64,000 nt of DNA from Anabaena cylindrica PCC 7122 (GCF_000317695.1 NC_019771.1:5632001-5696000); one strand, 5' to 3'; shown: positions 1-10,571, numbered from the stretch's first letter. Translations and numbers: made by a program. Notes: generated by a model from the letters alone, not told the origin.

Positions 1-1
1 C

Positions 2-2968
2 ACAGGACGCAGAGAAACTGGAGATATAGCCCAGTTAAAATTAATCGACTTGGGTAATGGTCAAATCGGTGCAGAAAGAGTCCGAAACTTTACAGTTACT
101 CCTCCCACTAACTTTGGTGATGTTGACCCCCAAACCGAAGGAATGGTTGCAGACCAAGAAACAGGTTATCTCTATATCGGTCAAGAAAACGTCGGTATCT
201 GGAAATTTGATGCAGAACCCAACGGCAGCAACACAGGTACACTGATTGATAAAGTCAAAGATTTTGGTGGTAGTAATTTAGTAGCTGACGTAGAAGGTTT
301 AACAATTTACTACGGTGCAAACGGCACAGGTTACTTACTCGCCTCCAGTCAAGGAGATAATACATTTGCAGCATATACCCGTGAAGGCAACAACGAATTT
401 TTAGGGCGTTTTGGTATTGGTAACAACGGTGCAATTGATAGCGTCCAAGAATCAGACGGTGCAGATGTTATCAACGTCCCTCTTGGTGCTAACTTCCCCT
501 ATGGTTTATTTGTTACCCAAGATGGTAACAACGACCCAGCCAAATTAGTAGAAGATGATGGGGAACTAGTAAACGTCAATAGCAACTTCAAATTTGTCCC
601 TTGGGAAAATATCGCTAATACCCTTCCCGATATCCTCAAAATTGACACTACCGGTTACGACCCCCGCAACCCCGTAGCCCAACCACTGCCTGTAAATGGT
701 ATAGCTAGTGGTGACACCACCCAAACTTCTACCGTTCTCTGGGCGCAAAGTATCTTCCTTGGTGAAGTCACATTTGAATATAGCACTGACCCCAATTTCA
801 CTACCATTGCGGGAACAAAAACAGCTAATGTGACTGACATCAATTTACCAGTCAAAGTCACAGTTAATGGTTTAACTCCCAACACCAACTACTACTATCG
901 CGTTACTGATAGCGTTGGTTCAAACAGCATCGGTAAATTTAGTACAGCAGCCGCATTAGGTCAGCAAACTGGCTTGAAATTTGGTGTTTCTGGAGACTGG
1001 CGTGGCGACCTAGCACCCTATCCAGCAGTGAGTAATGCTGATGATGCTAACTTGAAATTCTTCTTAGAATTTGGTGATACAATTTACGCCGATGCCTCAT
1101 CTCCCGCTGTCAAAAATCCCGATGGTACAGAAAAGGAACAAGTTACAACTTTAGAAGAATATCGCCTCAAACAAGCGGAAGTCTACGGTAAACGCTACGG
1201 ACAAAATACTTTAGGCGATTTACGGGCTTCTACTTCTATCCTAGCCACAATTGATGACCACGAAGTTACTGATAATTTTGACGGTGGTGAAGATTTAGCG
1301 ACAGCAAACCCAGATATACAAGCTTTATTTGGAGCAACTTCTGGCTTACAGAATGACTCACCATTGTATGAAAACGGTCTGCAAGCTTTCCAAGAATACA
1401 ACCCCATTAATGACCAATTCTACGGGCAAACAGGGGATAATAAAACAGCAGGAGAACGAAAACTTTACCGTTACAATACCTACGGTAGCGATGCTGCAAC
1501 TTTCGTTCTTGATGCTCGTTCCTTCCGTGATGCAGCATTACCAGATGTTACAGATACTTCTGATGCAACTCAAGTGGGAAATTTCCTTGCTGCTTCCTTT
1601 GATCCTAGTCGTACCATGTTAGGAAAAGTGCAAGTTGATGAGCTGAAAAATGATTTATTAGACGCACAAAATAATGGCATCACTTGGAAGTTTATTATGA
1701 TGCCACAACCAGTACAAAATATTGGTGTGGCTCTCGCGGCTGATAGATTTGAAGGTTACGCTGCGGAACGGACAGAAATCCTCAAGTTCATCAATGACAA
1801 CAATATTGATAACGTTGTTTTTGTCACTGCTGATTTTCACGGGACTTTAGTTAATAATCTCACCTATCAGTTAGCACCAGGTCAGGAACAAATCGCTACT
1901 GGTGCTTTTGAAATTATCACAGGTTCTGTTGCTTATGATGCTCCTTTTGGTCCAACTGTAGCTAATTTCTTCCTCCCTCCTGACCAAAAAGCAATTTATG
2001 ATTCTCTCCCTGTCACTAATGATGTTGATAGTATCGTTAACGATAAAGATGATTTCATCAAGTTAGTCATAGATGGTGGTTTAGCTCCTTTGGGTTATGA
2101 TCCCATTGGTTTAAATAACAATCTGGCTGTGGCTGATGGTTTGATTGATGCTACCTTGTTACAAGGTGATTATGTCGCTACCCACACCTATGGTTGGACT
2201 CAGTTTGATATTGATCCTGTAACTCAGAAATTGACTGTTACTACCTACGGGATTGAATATTACAACCGTGAGGAATTAGAAGCAAATCCTGATGAAATTA
2301 TCAACCGTCAACCCCAAATTGTCAGCCAGTTTGAAGTTAATCCTACTCTATTAATTGAAGAATCTAACTTGGTTGTCGGGACTCCCGGTGCAGATAGCTT
2401 AATAGCTGGAATTAATTTTGATGGAGTGAACGACATCGTTTTCACTGGTGCAGGAAATGATCAAGTAGATGTCCCTTTTGGTGGAATTTTAGCTGGTAAT
2501 AATCGCATCTTTACTGGTAGTGGTGCTGATATTGTTTATGTTGCTAATCATGACCGTGCTTTTGGTAGTAGTAGTGATGATGAACTCGATGCTACTGATG
2601 CCACCGACTACCGTCTTTCCGGTGGTACAGGTAACGATATCTTCTACTTAGGTGCAGACGGTCGCGCTTTAGGTGGTGACGGTGATGATCAATTCTATGT
2701 CCAAGATGGTGGTAGTAATTTGCTATCTGGTGCTGCTGGTGCTGACCAATTCTGGATTCTGACCGGCGATTTACCTGGTACGGCTAACACTGTTCTCGAC
2801 TTTGAAATCGGTACTGATGTCTTAGGTATTGGCGGTCAAGGTGCAGGTTTTGACTTTACAGACTTGACCCTGAGTGGTAATAGTATTGCTGTGGGTAGTA
2901 CAACTATTGCAGTTCTCAATGGAATTAATACCACTAGCTTGACTGCTGCTAATTTCGCCTTCTTGTAA
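2..2968 (+). CDS. Secreted phytase-PhoD phosphatase fusion with RTX-like C-terminus (5' partial)
   Basis: The reading frame is open from the first bases of the window, so the gene starts upstream. The first codons match the inside of the next gene (TGRRETGDIAQLKL). Order of domains: the end of a beta-propeller 3-phytase domain (to about residue 230), a PhoD N-terminal Fn3-like domain (about 235-320), a PhoD metallophosphatase (about 325-780) and a calcium-binding C-terminal module (about 790-988). Metal-site motifs seen are SGDWRGD, FGDTIYAD, DDHEV and ADFHG. PhoD enzymes hydrolyse phosphodiesters and phosphomonoesters with Ca/Fe; phytase releases phosphate from inositol phosphates. The RTX-like tail without an obvious C-terminal alternative signal suggests type I secretion (inference). 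It is the first of four phosphoesterase genes in one direction. The missing N-terminus may carry more domains. Confidence 0.88.
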   Translation, partial: TGRRETGDIAQLKLIDLGNGQIGAERVRNFTVTPPTNFGDVDPQTEGMVADQETGYLYIGQENVGIWKFDAEPNGSNTGTLIDKVKDFGGSNLVADVEGLTIYYGANGTGYLLASSQGDNTFAAYTREGNNEFLGRFGIGNNGAIDSVQESDGADVINVPLGANFPYGLFVTQDGNNDPAKLVEDDGELVNVNSNFKFVPWENIANTLPDILKIDTTGYDPRNPVAQPLPVNGIASGDTTQTSTVLWAQSIFLGEVTFEYSTDPNFTTIAGTKTANVTDINLPVKVTVNGLTPNTNYYYRVTDSVGSNSIGKFSTAAALGQQTGLKFGVSGDWRGDLAPYPAVSNADDANLKFFLEFGDTIYADASSPAVKNPDGTEKEQVTTLEEYRLKQAEVYGKRYGQNTLGDLRASTSILATIDDHEVTDNFDGGEDLATANPDIQALFGATSGLQNDSPLYENGLQAFQEYNPINDQFYGQTGDNKTAGERKLYRYNTYGSDAATFVLDARSFRDAALPDVTDTSDATQVGNFLAASFDPSRTMLGKVQVDELKNDLLDAQNNGITWKFIMMPQPVQNIGVALAADRFEGYAAERTEILKFINDNNIDNVVFVTADFHGTLVNNLTYQLAPGQEQIATGAFEIITGSVAYDAPFGPTVANFFLPPDQKAIYDSLPVTNDVDSIVNDKDDFIKLVIDGGLAPLGYDPIGLNNNLAVADGLIDATLLQGDYVATHTYGWTQFDIDPVTQKLTVTTYGIEYYNREELEANPDEIINRQPQIVSQFEVNPTLLIEESNLVVGTPGADSLIAGINFDGVNDIVFTGAGNDQVDVPFGGILAGNNRIFTGSGADIVYVANHDRAFGSSSDDELDATDATDYRLSGGTGNDIFYLGADGRALGGDGDDQFYVQDGGSNLLSGAAGADQFWILTGDLPGTANTVLDFEIGTDVLGIGGQGAGFDFTDLTLSGNSIAVGSTTIAVLNGINTTSLTAANFAFL

Positions 2969-3059
2969 AAAGCGTCTTATGGAGAAACGAACCGCAGAGG
3001 ACGCAGAGAACGCAGAGGAATAGGAGTTTGGGAGAGTTTTTGCGTAAATCCTAAAGTAA

Positions 3060-3100
3060 GGGGAGAGAGAAAGGTTTTCTTTCCCCTCCTCTGTTTTTAA
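3060..3100 (+). terminator. Possible terminator after the phytase-PhoD gene
   Basis: A G/A-rich arm is followed by a complementary C/T-rich arm and then TTTTT. The stem is imperfect (GGGG...GAAAG against CTTTCCCC), so support is modest. It lies about 90 bases after the stop codon in the correct orientation. Confidence 0.35.
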
Positions 3101-3204
3101 TGGATCTAATTGCTATAAAAACGCCTGATTCACAAACGCAAAAAATCACTATTTAAATAGTAGCATTTTAAAATTCCATATCAAAATCCTGTAACATTTG
3201 ACTT

Positions 3205-3234
3205 CTTAACCTTTTGTTATTTAGTTCTTAATTT
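3205..3234 (+). promoter_or_regulatory. Pho-box-like site upstream of the phytase/esterase gene
   Basis: CTTAACCT, a 3-base spacer, GTTATTTA, a 3-base spacer, then CTTAATTT. Cyanobacterial PhoB/SphR boxes are known as 8-bp CTTAACCT-like direct repeats with 3-bp spacers. The first unit is perfect, the third shares CTTAA, and the middle is weak. The site lies about 230 bases before the start codon, so the promoter would have a long leader. Binding of a response regulator here is inferred. Confidence 0.5.
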
Positions 3235-3318
3235 TATTGAGATAGGTTTTTGTTTGTAGTTAAGGTTTTGATCCTTTCCTCAAAATTCTCAAAAGACTAA
3301 AATCCCGACTACAAACCT

Positions 3319-3420
3319 AAGAATTCAGGAGTCAGGAGTCAGGAGAAAGAAGGAAGAAGAATATTTTTCTCTTCTGTTTCCTTTCCCTGCTATATCAACC
3401 ATTCTGTGTCCTGAATCCTT
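3319..3420. repeat. Dispersed repeat, copy 1 (two heptamer units)
   Basis: The stretch from AAGAATTCAGGAGTC to CTGAATCCTT closely matches 59314-59465, including the internal ATATTTTTCTCTTCTG and CCCTGCTATATCAA segments. This copy has only about two CAGGAGT units, whereas the other has about eight. No reading frame is evident. It is an intergenic repeat of unknown function, placed between the Pho-box-like site and the next start codon. Confidence 0.7.
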
Positions 3421-3466
3421 GACTACAAACTAACTAATGCTCATCTTTTAATTACAGATATTTACC

Positions 3467-6400
3467 ATGACCAATACAATTCAACTTAATCAAATAGGCA
3501 CAATTCAATTAGACGGTGCAGAAATTTCTGATTTTGATCCCAAGTCTCAACGCCTTTTCGTGATTGGTGAATCTGAAGGCAACCCAGTTATTCAAGTAGT
3601 AGATGTTTCTAACCCAACTGACCCCAATAAAATTACCAACATTGATTTTTCTGGCTTAGGTGGCGGAATTCAAAGTGTCGCAGTCAGAAAAGGTATAGGA
3701 ACAGAAAATAGTATTTTTGCTGTGGCAATTTCTGCTAACAATAGTACCGATTCCGGTAAAATTGCTTTTTATGACGCTGTGACTCTCACTAAACTTTCAG
3801 AAGTGATAGTAGGGTCTTTACCCGATATGATAACTTTCACTCCCGATGGTAGCAAATTACTTGTTGCTAACGAAGGAGAACCAAATGAAGATTATACAAT
3901 TGACCCTGAAGGTTCAGTTAGTATTATTGATGTTTCTGGAGACATTGCCAATTTAGATAATAGTAAAGTTACAACTGCCGACTTTACCGCATTTAATGGG
4001 CAAGAAGCAACTTTAAAAGCAGCAGGAGTAAGACTGTTTGGGCTTAACGCTTCGGTAGCTGAAGATTTTGAACCAGAGTATATTGCAGTTTCACCTGATA
4101 ATCAAACTGCTTTTATCACGCTACAAGAAAATAATGCTGTTGCTGTTCTTGATATAGCCAGCGGAACTATTACCGACGTTGTACCTCTGGGTTTTAAAGA
4201 CCATAGTTTAGCAGGAAATGGTATTGATGCTAGTGATAGAGACGATGGTATAAATATCCAAAATTGGCCTGTTTTTGGGATGTACCAGCCAGATGCTATC
4301 AACTCTTTCCAAATTGGTGGCAACACTTACTACATCACTGCTAATGAAGGAGATGCTCGCATTCGTCCTACTGGTGATGATATTTTACCTGCACCTAATG
4401 ATGGAGAAGGTGATATTTTTAATGAAGAAACAAGGGTTAAAGATGTCATACTTGATCCAACTGCTTTTCCTAATGCTGCTGAATTACAAAAAGATGAAAA
4501 TTTGGGTCGTCTGATCATTACCAATACCTTAGGAGATACAGATGGAGATGGAGATTTTGATCAACTTTATGCTTACGGCGCTCGTTCTTTCTCCATTTGG
4601 AATTCTCAAGGTCAATTAGTATACGATAGTGGCGACCAGATTGAACAAATTTTGTCACAACAAACACCAACCTTTTTCAATGCAAACAACGGAGATCCTG
4701 ACGATTTTGACACTCGTTCAGATAATAAAGGCCCTGAACCAGAAGGTGTAGTAGTTGGTGTTATTGATGGCAAAACTTATGGATTTGTGGGCTTAGAACG
4801 TGCTGGTGGTGGGGTAATGGTTTATAATCTGAGTGACCCAACTGCACCTGAGTTTGTCCAGTACATTAGAACCGAAGGTGATGTTAGTCCTGAAGGTTTA
4901 AAATTCATTTCTGCTGAAGATAGTCCTAATGCTAAACCAATGCTGACAGTTGCTAATGAAGTTAGTAATACTGTGAGCTTTTATGAAATACTTCCTAGTG
5001 CTGCACCTACAGTTGAAACCACTCCTGATTTATTTGATGATGAAGACCCAGGACAGGCTGAAGTAGATCAAAATGCAGATGCGGATGACCCAGCTATCTA
5101 CGTCAATGCGGAAGATTCTGCGAATAGCTTAGTTTTAACTTCAGTCAAAAATGCCGGATTGCGGGTTTATGATCTATCTGGTGAATTATTGCAAACAGTG
5201 AATCCTGGTGGAATTCGTTACAACAACATCGACCTGCAATATGGTTTCCAACTGGATGGAGAGTCAATTGATATTGCCGTTGCAAGCGATCGCAATAATG
5301 ATAAACTAGTAATCTTCAAAATCAACCCCAACTCTAGCAACGGCAACTATTTAGAAGATATCACCGACAGCAATATCGGCACAATTTTCCAAGCTGCACC
5401 CTTTGACCCTCCCTACGAACCATCTTCCCGCAGTTCCTACGGACTCACAATATATCGCAGTCCTTTCACCAATGATTACTATGTCTTCACAGGACGCAGA
5501 GAAACTGGAGATATAGCCCAGTTAAAATTAATTGACATCGGCAACGGTAAAATTGGTGCAGAACTAGTCCGAGAATTTACTGTACCTACAATTAATGGCA
5601 TTGACCCCCAAACTGAGGGAATGGTTGTAGACCAAGAAACAGGCTTTCTCTACATTGGTCAAGAAAATGTCGGTATCTGGAAATTTGATGCAGAACCCAA
5701 CGGTAGCAACACAGGTAAACTGATTGATGTAGTCAAAAGTTTGGGTGGTAGCAATTTAGTAGACGACGTAGAAGGACTAACTATCTACTACGGTGCTAAC
5801 GGGACAGGTTACTTAATCGCATCCAGTCAAGGAGATAACACCTTTGCAGCATACACCCGTGAAGGAAACAACGAATTTTTAGGGCGTTTTGGTATCGGTA
5901 ACAACGGTGCAATTGATAGCGTCCAAGAATCAGACGGTGCAGATGTTATCAACGTCCCTCTTGGTGCAAATTTCCCCTATGGTTTATTTGTCACCCAAGA
6001 TGGTAACAACGACCCAGCTAAACTCGTTGAAGATGATGGGGAAATAGAAAACGTCAATAGCAACTTTAAATTTGTACCTTGGGAAAATATTGCAAATACC
6101 CTTCCCGATATCCTCAAAATTGACACCACCAGTTACGACCCCCGCAACCCTGTAGCCCAACCCAGATTAACTAATTACGAATTTGACAACCTACCCAAAT
6201 TAGGAACAACTTCCGCAGGTCAAGATATCTTTTTAGGTGGCTTCTCTGGGTTGTATTTCCAAGGAGTAGCAGCTAATGGTAACTTGAAATTTGTCACCCA
6301 CACAGACCGGGGGCCAAATGGAGAACCCACAGGTCAAAATAGACCATTTCTATTACCCGATTTCCAACCAGAAATAGTTAGCTTTGAACTTAATCAAACT

Positions 6401-8008
6401 ACTGGTGAAATCAGCATTACGAAGAGAACTGGGTTATTCGCATCAGATGGAACAACACCATTAACTGGACTTCCTAATCTGCAAGCAGGGTCAGGAAACA
6501 CAGCTTACACCGATGAAATTGGTGTAGATTTGAATGGTCAAGTCCTACCTAATGATCCTTTAGGTGCTGACGTAGAGGGTATTGTTGTTGCGGAAAACGG
6601 TGACTATTGGATGGTTGATGAATACCGTCCTGCGATTTACCATTTTGATGTTAACGGTAAATTGCTTGACCGTTTTATCCCCCAAGGAACAGCCACAGCA
6701 CCCGAACCCGACCAAGCCGCAGGAACTTTTGGGACTGAGGTATTACCAGCAGTTTACTCCCAAAGACGAGCTAATCGGGGATTTGAAGCGATCGCATTAG
6801 AGGGTAATAAGCTGTATGCTTTTATTCAGAGTCCCATTGATAATCCTGATAATGCTGGAGATACAACATCTAGAAATTCCCGCAATTTGCGAATTCTGGA
6901 ATTTGACATCATTTCTAAACAGGTAACAGGTGAATATCTCTACCTTCTCGACGATATTACAGGTAGTGGTACTGCAAAAACAGATAAACTTGGTGATGCT
7001 GTTTCTTTGGGTAACGGAAAATTTGCAGTTGTCGAAAGAGATGATAGAAGTGATAACACTTCTAATAAACTCATCTACCAAATTGATTTAGCAACAGCTA
7101 CTAATATCAATAATCCTGCCAACTTTAACTTACCATCTGGTAAAACTATTGAACAACTCACCCCATCTGAGTTAGTAACTGCTGGAATTACTCCCGTTAG
7201 TAAGAGTTTGATTGCTAATGCTGCACAATTGGGTTACACAGGAGTTGAGAAATTAGAGGGTTTAGCATTAGTTTCACCCAACACTCTAGCTTTAATTAAC
7301 GATAACGATTTCAACGTTGCCGGAACTACAACTCCCGAAAAATTGGGTATTTTGGAATTACCCTATAACCTTGTAGAAGTTCCTGAACTTGTGTTTGGTA
7401 GTCCCAATGCAGATACTTTAATTGCAGGTGCTTCGGTCAATGGAGTTGTTAAGTTCGACGGTATTCAAGACACTGTATTTACTGGTGCTGGCAATGATGA
7501 AGTAGATGTTCCCATTGGTGGCAGTTCGGTAGGTGACAACCGCGTCTTTACAGGTAGTGGTCAGGATACCATTTTTGTGAGTGATGGCGATCGCTCTTTT
7601 GGTGGTAGTAGCAATGATGAAATCGACGCTACAGAAGCCAGCAACTACCGTCTTGCCGGTGGTACAGGTAATGACATTTTCTATTTAGGTGCAGACGGTC
7701 GCGCTTTAGGTGGTGACGGTGATGATCAATTCTATGTCCAAGATGGTGGCAATAACTGGCTATCTGGTGGTGCTGGTGCTGACCAATTCTGGATACTCAC
7801 TGGTGATTTACCCAGTGATGCTAACACCATTGTTGATTTTGAAATCGGTACTGATGTTTTAGGTATTGGTGGTCAAGGTGCAGGTTTTGACTTTGCTGAT
7901 TTAACCTTAAGTGGTAACAGCATCGCGGTAGGTAGTACAACCATTGCAATTCTCACTGGCATTAACACCACTAGTTTGACTGCTGCAAATTTTGCCTTCG
8001 ACTCATAA
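3467..8008 (+). CDS. Multidomain secreted phytase/esterase-like protein with RTX-like C-terminus
   Basis: This 1513-residue protein has four parts. Residues ~1-510 form a choice-of-anchor-I/LVIVD-type propeller, seen in many exported cyanobacterial phosphatase-like proteins. Residues ~520-895 form a beta-propeller 3-phytase domain (DNADADDPAIY-type acidic start, then RRETGDIAQL). Residues ~900-1300 form an esterase-like phytase domain (EGIVVAENGDYWMVDEYRP). The last ~200 residues are the calcium-binding module shared with its neighbours. The likely role is extracellular phosphate release from phytate or other phosphomonoesters; catalysis by the first part is not established. The ATG has no strong ribosome-binding site. 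The phytase segment is nearly identical to the start of the previous gene, so the two arose by duplication and then acquired different downstream domains. A Pho-box-like site precedes it. Confidence 0.9.
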   Translation: MTNTIQLNQIGTIQLDGAEISDFDPKSQRLFVIGESEGNPVIQVVDVSNPTDPNKITNIDFSGLGGGIQSVAVRKGIGTENSIFAVAISANNSTDSGKIAFYDAVTLTKLSEVIVGSLPDMITFTPDGSKLLVANEGEPNEDYTIDPEGSVSIIDVSGDIANLDNSKVTTADFTAFNGQEATLKAAGVRLFGLNASVAEDFEPEYIAVSPDNQTAFITLQENNAVAVLDIASGTITDVVPLGFKDHSLAGNGIDASDRDDGINIQNWPVFGMYQPDAINSFQIGGNTYYITANEGDARIRPTGDDILPAPNDGEGDIFNEETRVKDVILDPTAFPNAAELQKDENLGRLIITNTLGDTDGDGDFDQLYAYGARSFSIWNSQGQLVYDSGDQIEQILSQQTPTFFNANNGDPDDFDTRSDNKGPEPEGVVVGVIDGKTYGFVGLERAGGGVMVYNLSDPTAPEFVQYIRTEGDVSPEGLKFISAEDSPNAKPMLTVANEVSNTVSFYEILPSAAPTVETTPDLFDDEDPGQAEVDQNADADDPAIYVNAEDSANSLVLTSVKNAGLRVYDLSGELLQTVNPGGIRYNNIDLQYGFQLDGESIDIAVASDRNNDKLVIFKINPNSSNGNYLEDITDSNIGTIFQAAPFDPPYEPSSRSSYGLTIYRSPFTNDYYVFTGRRETGDIAQLKLIDIGNGKIGAELVREFTVPTINGIDPQTEGMVVDQETGFLYIGQENVGIWKFDAEPNGSNTGKLIDVVKSLGGSNLVDDVEGLTIYYGANGTGYLIASSQGDNTFAAYTREGNNEFLGRFGIGNNGAIDSVQESDGADVINVPLGANFPYGLFVTQDGNNDPAKLVEDDGEIENVNSNFKFVPWENIANTLPDILKIDTTSYDPRNPVAQPRLTNYEFDNLPKLGTTSAGQDIFLGGFSGLYFQGVAANGNLKFVTHTDRGPNGEPTGQNRPFLLPDFQPEIVSFELNQTTGEISITKRTGLFASDGTTPLTGLPNLQAGSGNTAYTDEIGVDLNGQVLPNDPLGADVEGIVVAENGDYWMVDEYRPAIYHFDVNGKLLDRFIPQGTATAPEPDQAAGTFGTEVLPAVYSQRRANRGFEAIALEGNKLYAFIQSPIDNPDNAGDTTSRNSRNLRILEFDIISKQVTGEYLYLLDDITGSGTAKTDKLGDAVSLGNGKFAVVERDDRSDNTSNKLIYQIDLATATNINNPANFNLPSGKTIEQLTPSELVTAGITPVSKSLIANAAQLGYTGVEKLEGLALVSPNTLALINDNDFNVAGTTTPEKLGILELPYNLVEVPELVFGSPNADTLIAGASVNGVVKFDGIQDTVFTGAGNDEVDVPIGGSSVGDNRVFTGSGQDTIFVSDGDRSFGGSSNDEIDATEASNYRLAGGTGNDIFYLGADGRALGGDGDDQFYVQDGGNNWLSGGAGADQFWILTGDLPSDANTIVDFEIGTDVLGIGGQGAGFDFADLTLSGNSIAVGSTTIAILTGINTTSLTAANFAFDS

Positions 8009-8051
8009 ATTAGTTTAGGCAAATCAGGGAGAGGATAATTATCAATCCTTT

Positions 8052-8090
8052 AAAAGCGATCGCATTCCGGGTGAAGTGCGATCGCTTTTT
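8052..8090 (+). terminator. HIP1-containing rho-independent terminator
   Basis: A perfect 13-bp stem, AAAAGCGATCGCA paired with TGCGATCGCTTTT, has a 12-base loop and ends in T residues. Both arms contain the HIP1 octamer. It lies 44 bases after the stop codon of the phytase/esterase gene. Confidence 0.8.
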
Positions 8091-8207
8091 ATAAGGACAG
8101 TATAAAATAATACATCTTATGTTTTTTAAAATTTCTATATTGAGGTTAATTTTATCTCATTAAATATCACTATTTTTAATCAAAAAATAGCTACTCCATA
8201 GTCGTAT

Positions 8208-8237
8208 CTTAACCTAAAAAGCGCATTTTAATTAGTG
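8208..8237 (+). promoter_or_regulatory. Partial Pho-box-like site upstream of the PhoX-type gene
   Basis: One perfect CTTAACCT is followed at 11-bp spacing by poorly conserved units (AAGCGCAT, AATTAGTG). It is reported because the same octamer precedes the two other complete phosphatase genes here. The rest of the 380-base gap holds AT-rich DNA without a recognisable gene. Confidence 0.38.
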
Positions 8238-8390
8238 CGTGATATTGAATAATCACTACATTTAGGTTTTTCTAAAGCCATCAAACAAAGAAGGGTTTAT
8301 AAAACCTTTTCTTTACGGTTCTTAGCTTTTGTCACTACTGCTTGGGAATTGATTGATAAGTAAATATTGTAACGATAATTGAGGAATTTC

Positions 8391-10568
8391 ATGACTAATA
8401 CGCCATTCGATACAACCCAGCCCGCCCAAGTACAAGGACTAGACGGTTATACCGTAGATCCTATCTTTACTGTTGGGGAAACCATAGACGGTTATACACC
8501 TCCCGGCATTCTCGATGGTACAGGTGCGTTTGAACTAAATGAAACTACAGTTCGAGTTCTGGTTAACCATGAAACCGCCAATAATGTCGGTTATGCTTAT
8601 ACCCTAGAAAACGGCACTTCCTTAACTGGTGCAAGAATCAGCTATTTTGATATTGATAAACGCACCCTGCAAATAGTTGATTCCGGTCTGGCTTACGATA
8701 CCATTTATAACCGGGCTGGTGAAATTGTAGATGAAGCTTCTGACTTAGAATTTAGCGGTATCAACCGCTTTTGCTCCGCTAACTTGATGGAAGCCAACCA
8801 TTTCGGCTCCGGCAAGGGTTTTGCTGATACTATCTACTTTGCTGGTGAAGAAACCGATGGCGGTACACAATTTGCTCTAGATACTGCTACTAATGAACTG
8901 TGGGCTTTACCCTGGTTAGGTCGTGCGGCTTGGGAAAGCGCAACCGAACTAGATACGGGTAATACAGATCAAATCGCTTTATTAATAGGTGATGATCGCG
9001 AAACTGCTCCATTAATTCTATACGTTGGCGAAAAGAATGCTAATGGTGACGGCAGTTTCTTAGATCGCAATGGACTAGCTGAAGGCAAATTATATGTATG
9101 GGTTGCTGACGATACAGCAAATGCCTCAGATGCAATTGAAGCTGACCCCAGAGATTTTAGCGGCAGTGGCAGCAGCACAAATGGTAAGTTTGTGGAAATT
9201 GACTACTACCGTCTCGACCTAGCTGGTACTAATGGTTACGATGCTCAAGGTTTTGCTACCCAAGAGAAACAGGATGCTCTTGCAGCGGCTGCTGGGGCTT
9301 TTAAATTCTCCCGTCCTGAAGATGTAGCCACCAATCCCTTCGATGGGACTGAAGCTGTTTTAGCTTCCACTGGTCGCCCAGAAGTCTTCGATGGTAAAGA
9401 TACTTGGGGTACAACCTATAAAATTGACGTTGATTTTGGTGCAAGCGAAATCACAGCTAACCTCAACATCCTTTACGACGGTAACGATGAGGGTAACAAA
9501 GATTTTGGTCTGCGTAGCCCTGATAACTTAGATTGGGCTGATAATGGCTTGATATATCTTCAAGAAGACCGCGCCATTGGTGCTGACCTTTTTGGTGCAA
9601 CTTCCGGAGAAGAAGCTTCTATTTGGGTTCTTGACCCCGACGCAGCTGATCCCGCTGCCACTGCAACCCGCATAGCACAAATAGATCGCTCTGGTGTACC
9701 TTCAGACCAAACTGATTCTAGCCCTACAGATATTGGTAACTGGGAATCTTCCGGTATTCTTGATGTTTCCACCCTGTTTGGTAACGCGCCTGGTACACAG
9801 TTCATCCTTGATGTCCAGGCTCACAGTCTTCGTGATGGCAACATCATCAATGTTCCCGGCGTTGATACCGATGGAGATGGTACAGTTGAGGCCAATGATA
9901 ACTTAGTGCAAGGTGGTCAGTTACTGTTTTTGATCAGTCCTGATGCTTCCTTAATCCAAGATGAAAACCTTGTATTTAGCTCTTCTAATGCAGATGATTT
10001 AGTAGCTGGAGTTGATTTTGATGGAGTCAACGATATCGTTTTCACTGGTGCTGGAAATGATGAAGTAGATATCCCCTTTGGTGGTAGCCTAGCTGGTAAC
10101 AACCGCGTCTTCACAGGCAGTGGTGCTGATATTGTTTATGTTGCTGATGGCGATCGCTCTTTTGGTGGTAGTGGCAATGATGAAATCGACGCTACAGATG
10201 CCACCGACTACCGTCTTGCCGGTGGTACAGGTAATGACATTTTCTATTTAGGTGCAGACGGTCGCGCTTTAGGTGGTGACGGTGATGATCAATTCTATGT
10301 CCAAGATGGTGGCAATAACTGGCTATCTGGTGGTGCTGGTGCTGACCAATTCTGGATTCTGACCGGTGATTTACCCGGTACTGCTAACACTGTTCTCGAC
10401 TTTGAAACCGGTACTGATGTCTTAGGTATTGGTGGTCAAGGTACAGGTTTTGACTTTGCTGATTTAACCTTAAGTGGTAACAGCATCGCTGTAGGTAGTA
10501 CAACTATTGCAATTCTCACTGGAATCAATACCACTAGTTTGACTGCTGCTAATTTCGCTTTTGTTTAG
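8391..10568 (+). CDS. phoX: PhoX-type (DUF839) alkaline phosphatase with RTX-like C-terminus
   Basis: The 725-residue product has a DUF839/PhoX-like region (about residues 20-525) with motifs LVNHET, GEETDGG, GEKNANGDG, RPEDV and QEDRAIGAD. PhoX enzymes are calcium/iron phosphomonoesterases acting outside the cytoplasm. Residues ~530-725 are the shared calcium-binding module ending in FAFV. The ATG was chosen because GAGG lies 6 bases upstream; a TTG 12 bases earlier is less likely. There is no N-terminal signal peptide, as expected for C-terminal type I export. The TAG stop is followed directly by the TAA that flanks an inserted MITE. The PhoX assignment rests on motif pattern; a related DUF839 phosphatase of other specificity is possible. 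Confidence 0.85.
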   Translation: MTNTPFDTTQPAQVQGLDGYTVDPIFTVGETIDGYTPPGILDGTGAFELNETTVRVLVNHETANNVGYAYTLENGTSLTGARISYFDIDKRTLQIVDSGLAYDTIYNRAGEIVDEASDLEFSGINRFCSANLMEANHFGSGKGFADTIYFAGEETDGGTQFALDTATNELWALPWLGRAAWESATELDTGNTDQIALLIGDDRETAPLILYVGEKNANGDGSFLDRNGLAEGKLYVWVADDTANASDAIEADPRDFSGSGSSTNGKFVEIDYYRLDLAGTNGYDAQGFATQEKQDALAAAAGAFKFSRPEDVATNPFDGTEAVLASTGRPEVFDGKDTWGTTYKIDVDFGASEITANLNILYDGNDEGNKDFGLRSPDNLDWADNGLIYLQEDRAIGADLFGATSGEEASIWVLDPDAADPAATATRIAQIDRSGVPSDQTDSSPTDIGNWESSGILDVSTLFGNAPGTQFILDVQAHSLRDGNIINVPGVDTDGDGTVEANDNLVQGGQLLFLISPDASLIQDENLVFSSSNADDLVAGVDFDGVNDIVFTGAGNDEVDIPFGGSLAGNNRVFTGSGADIVYVADGDRSFGGSGNDEIDATDATDYRLAGGTGNDIFYLGADGRALGGDGDDQFYVQDGGNNWLSGGAGADQFWILTGDLPGTANTVLDFETGTDVLGIGGQGTGFDFADLTLSGNSIAVGSTTIAILTGINTTSLTAANFAFV

Positions 10569-10571
10569 TAA

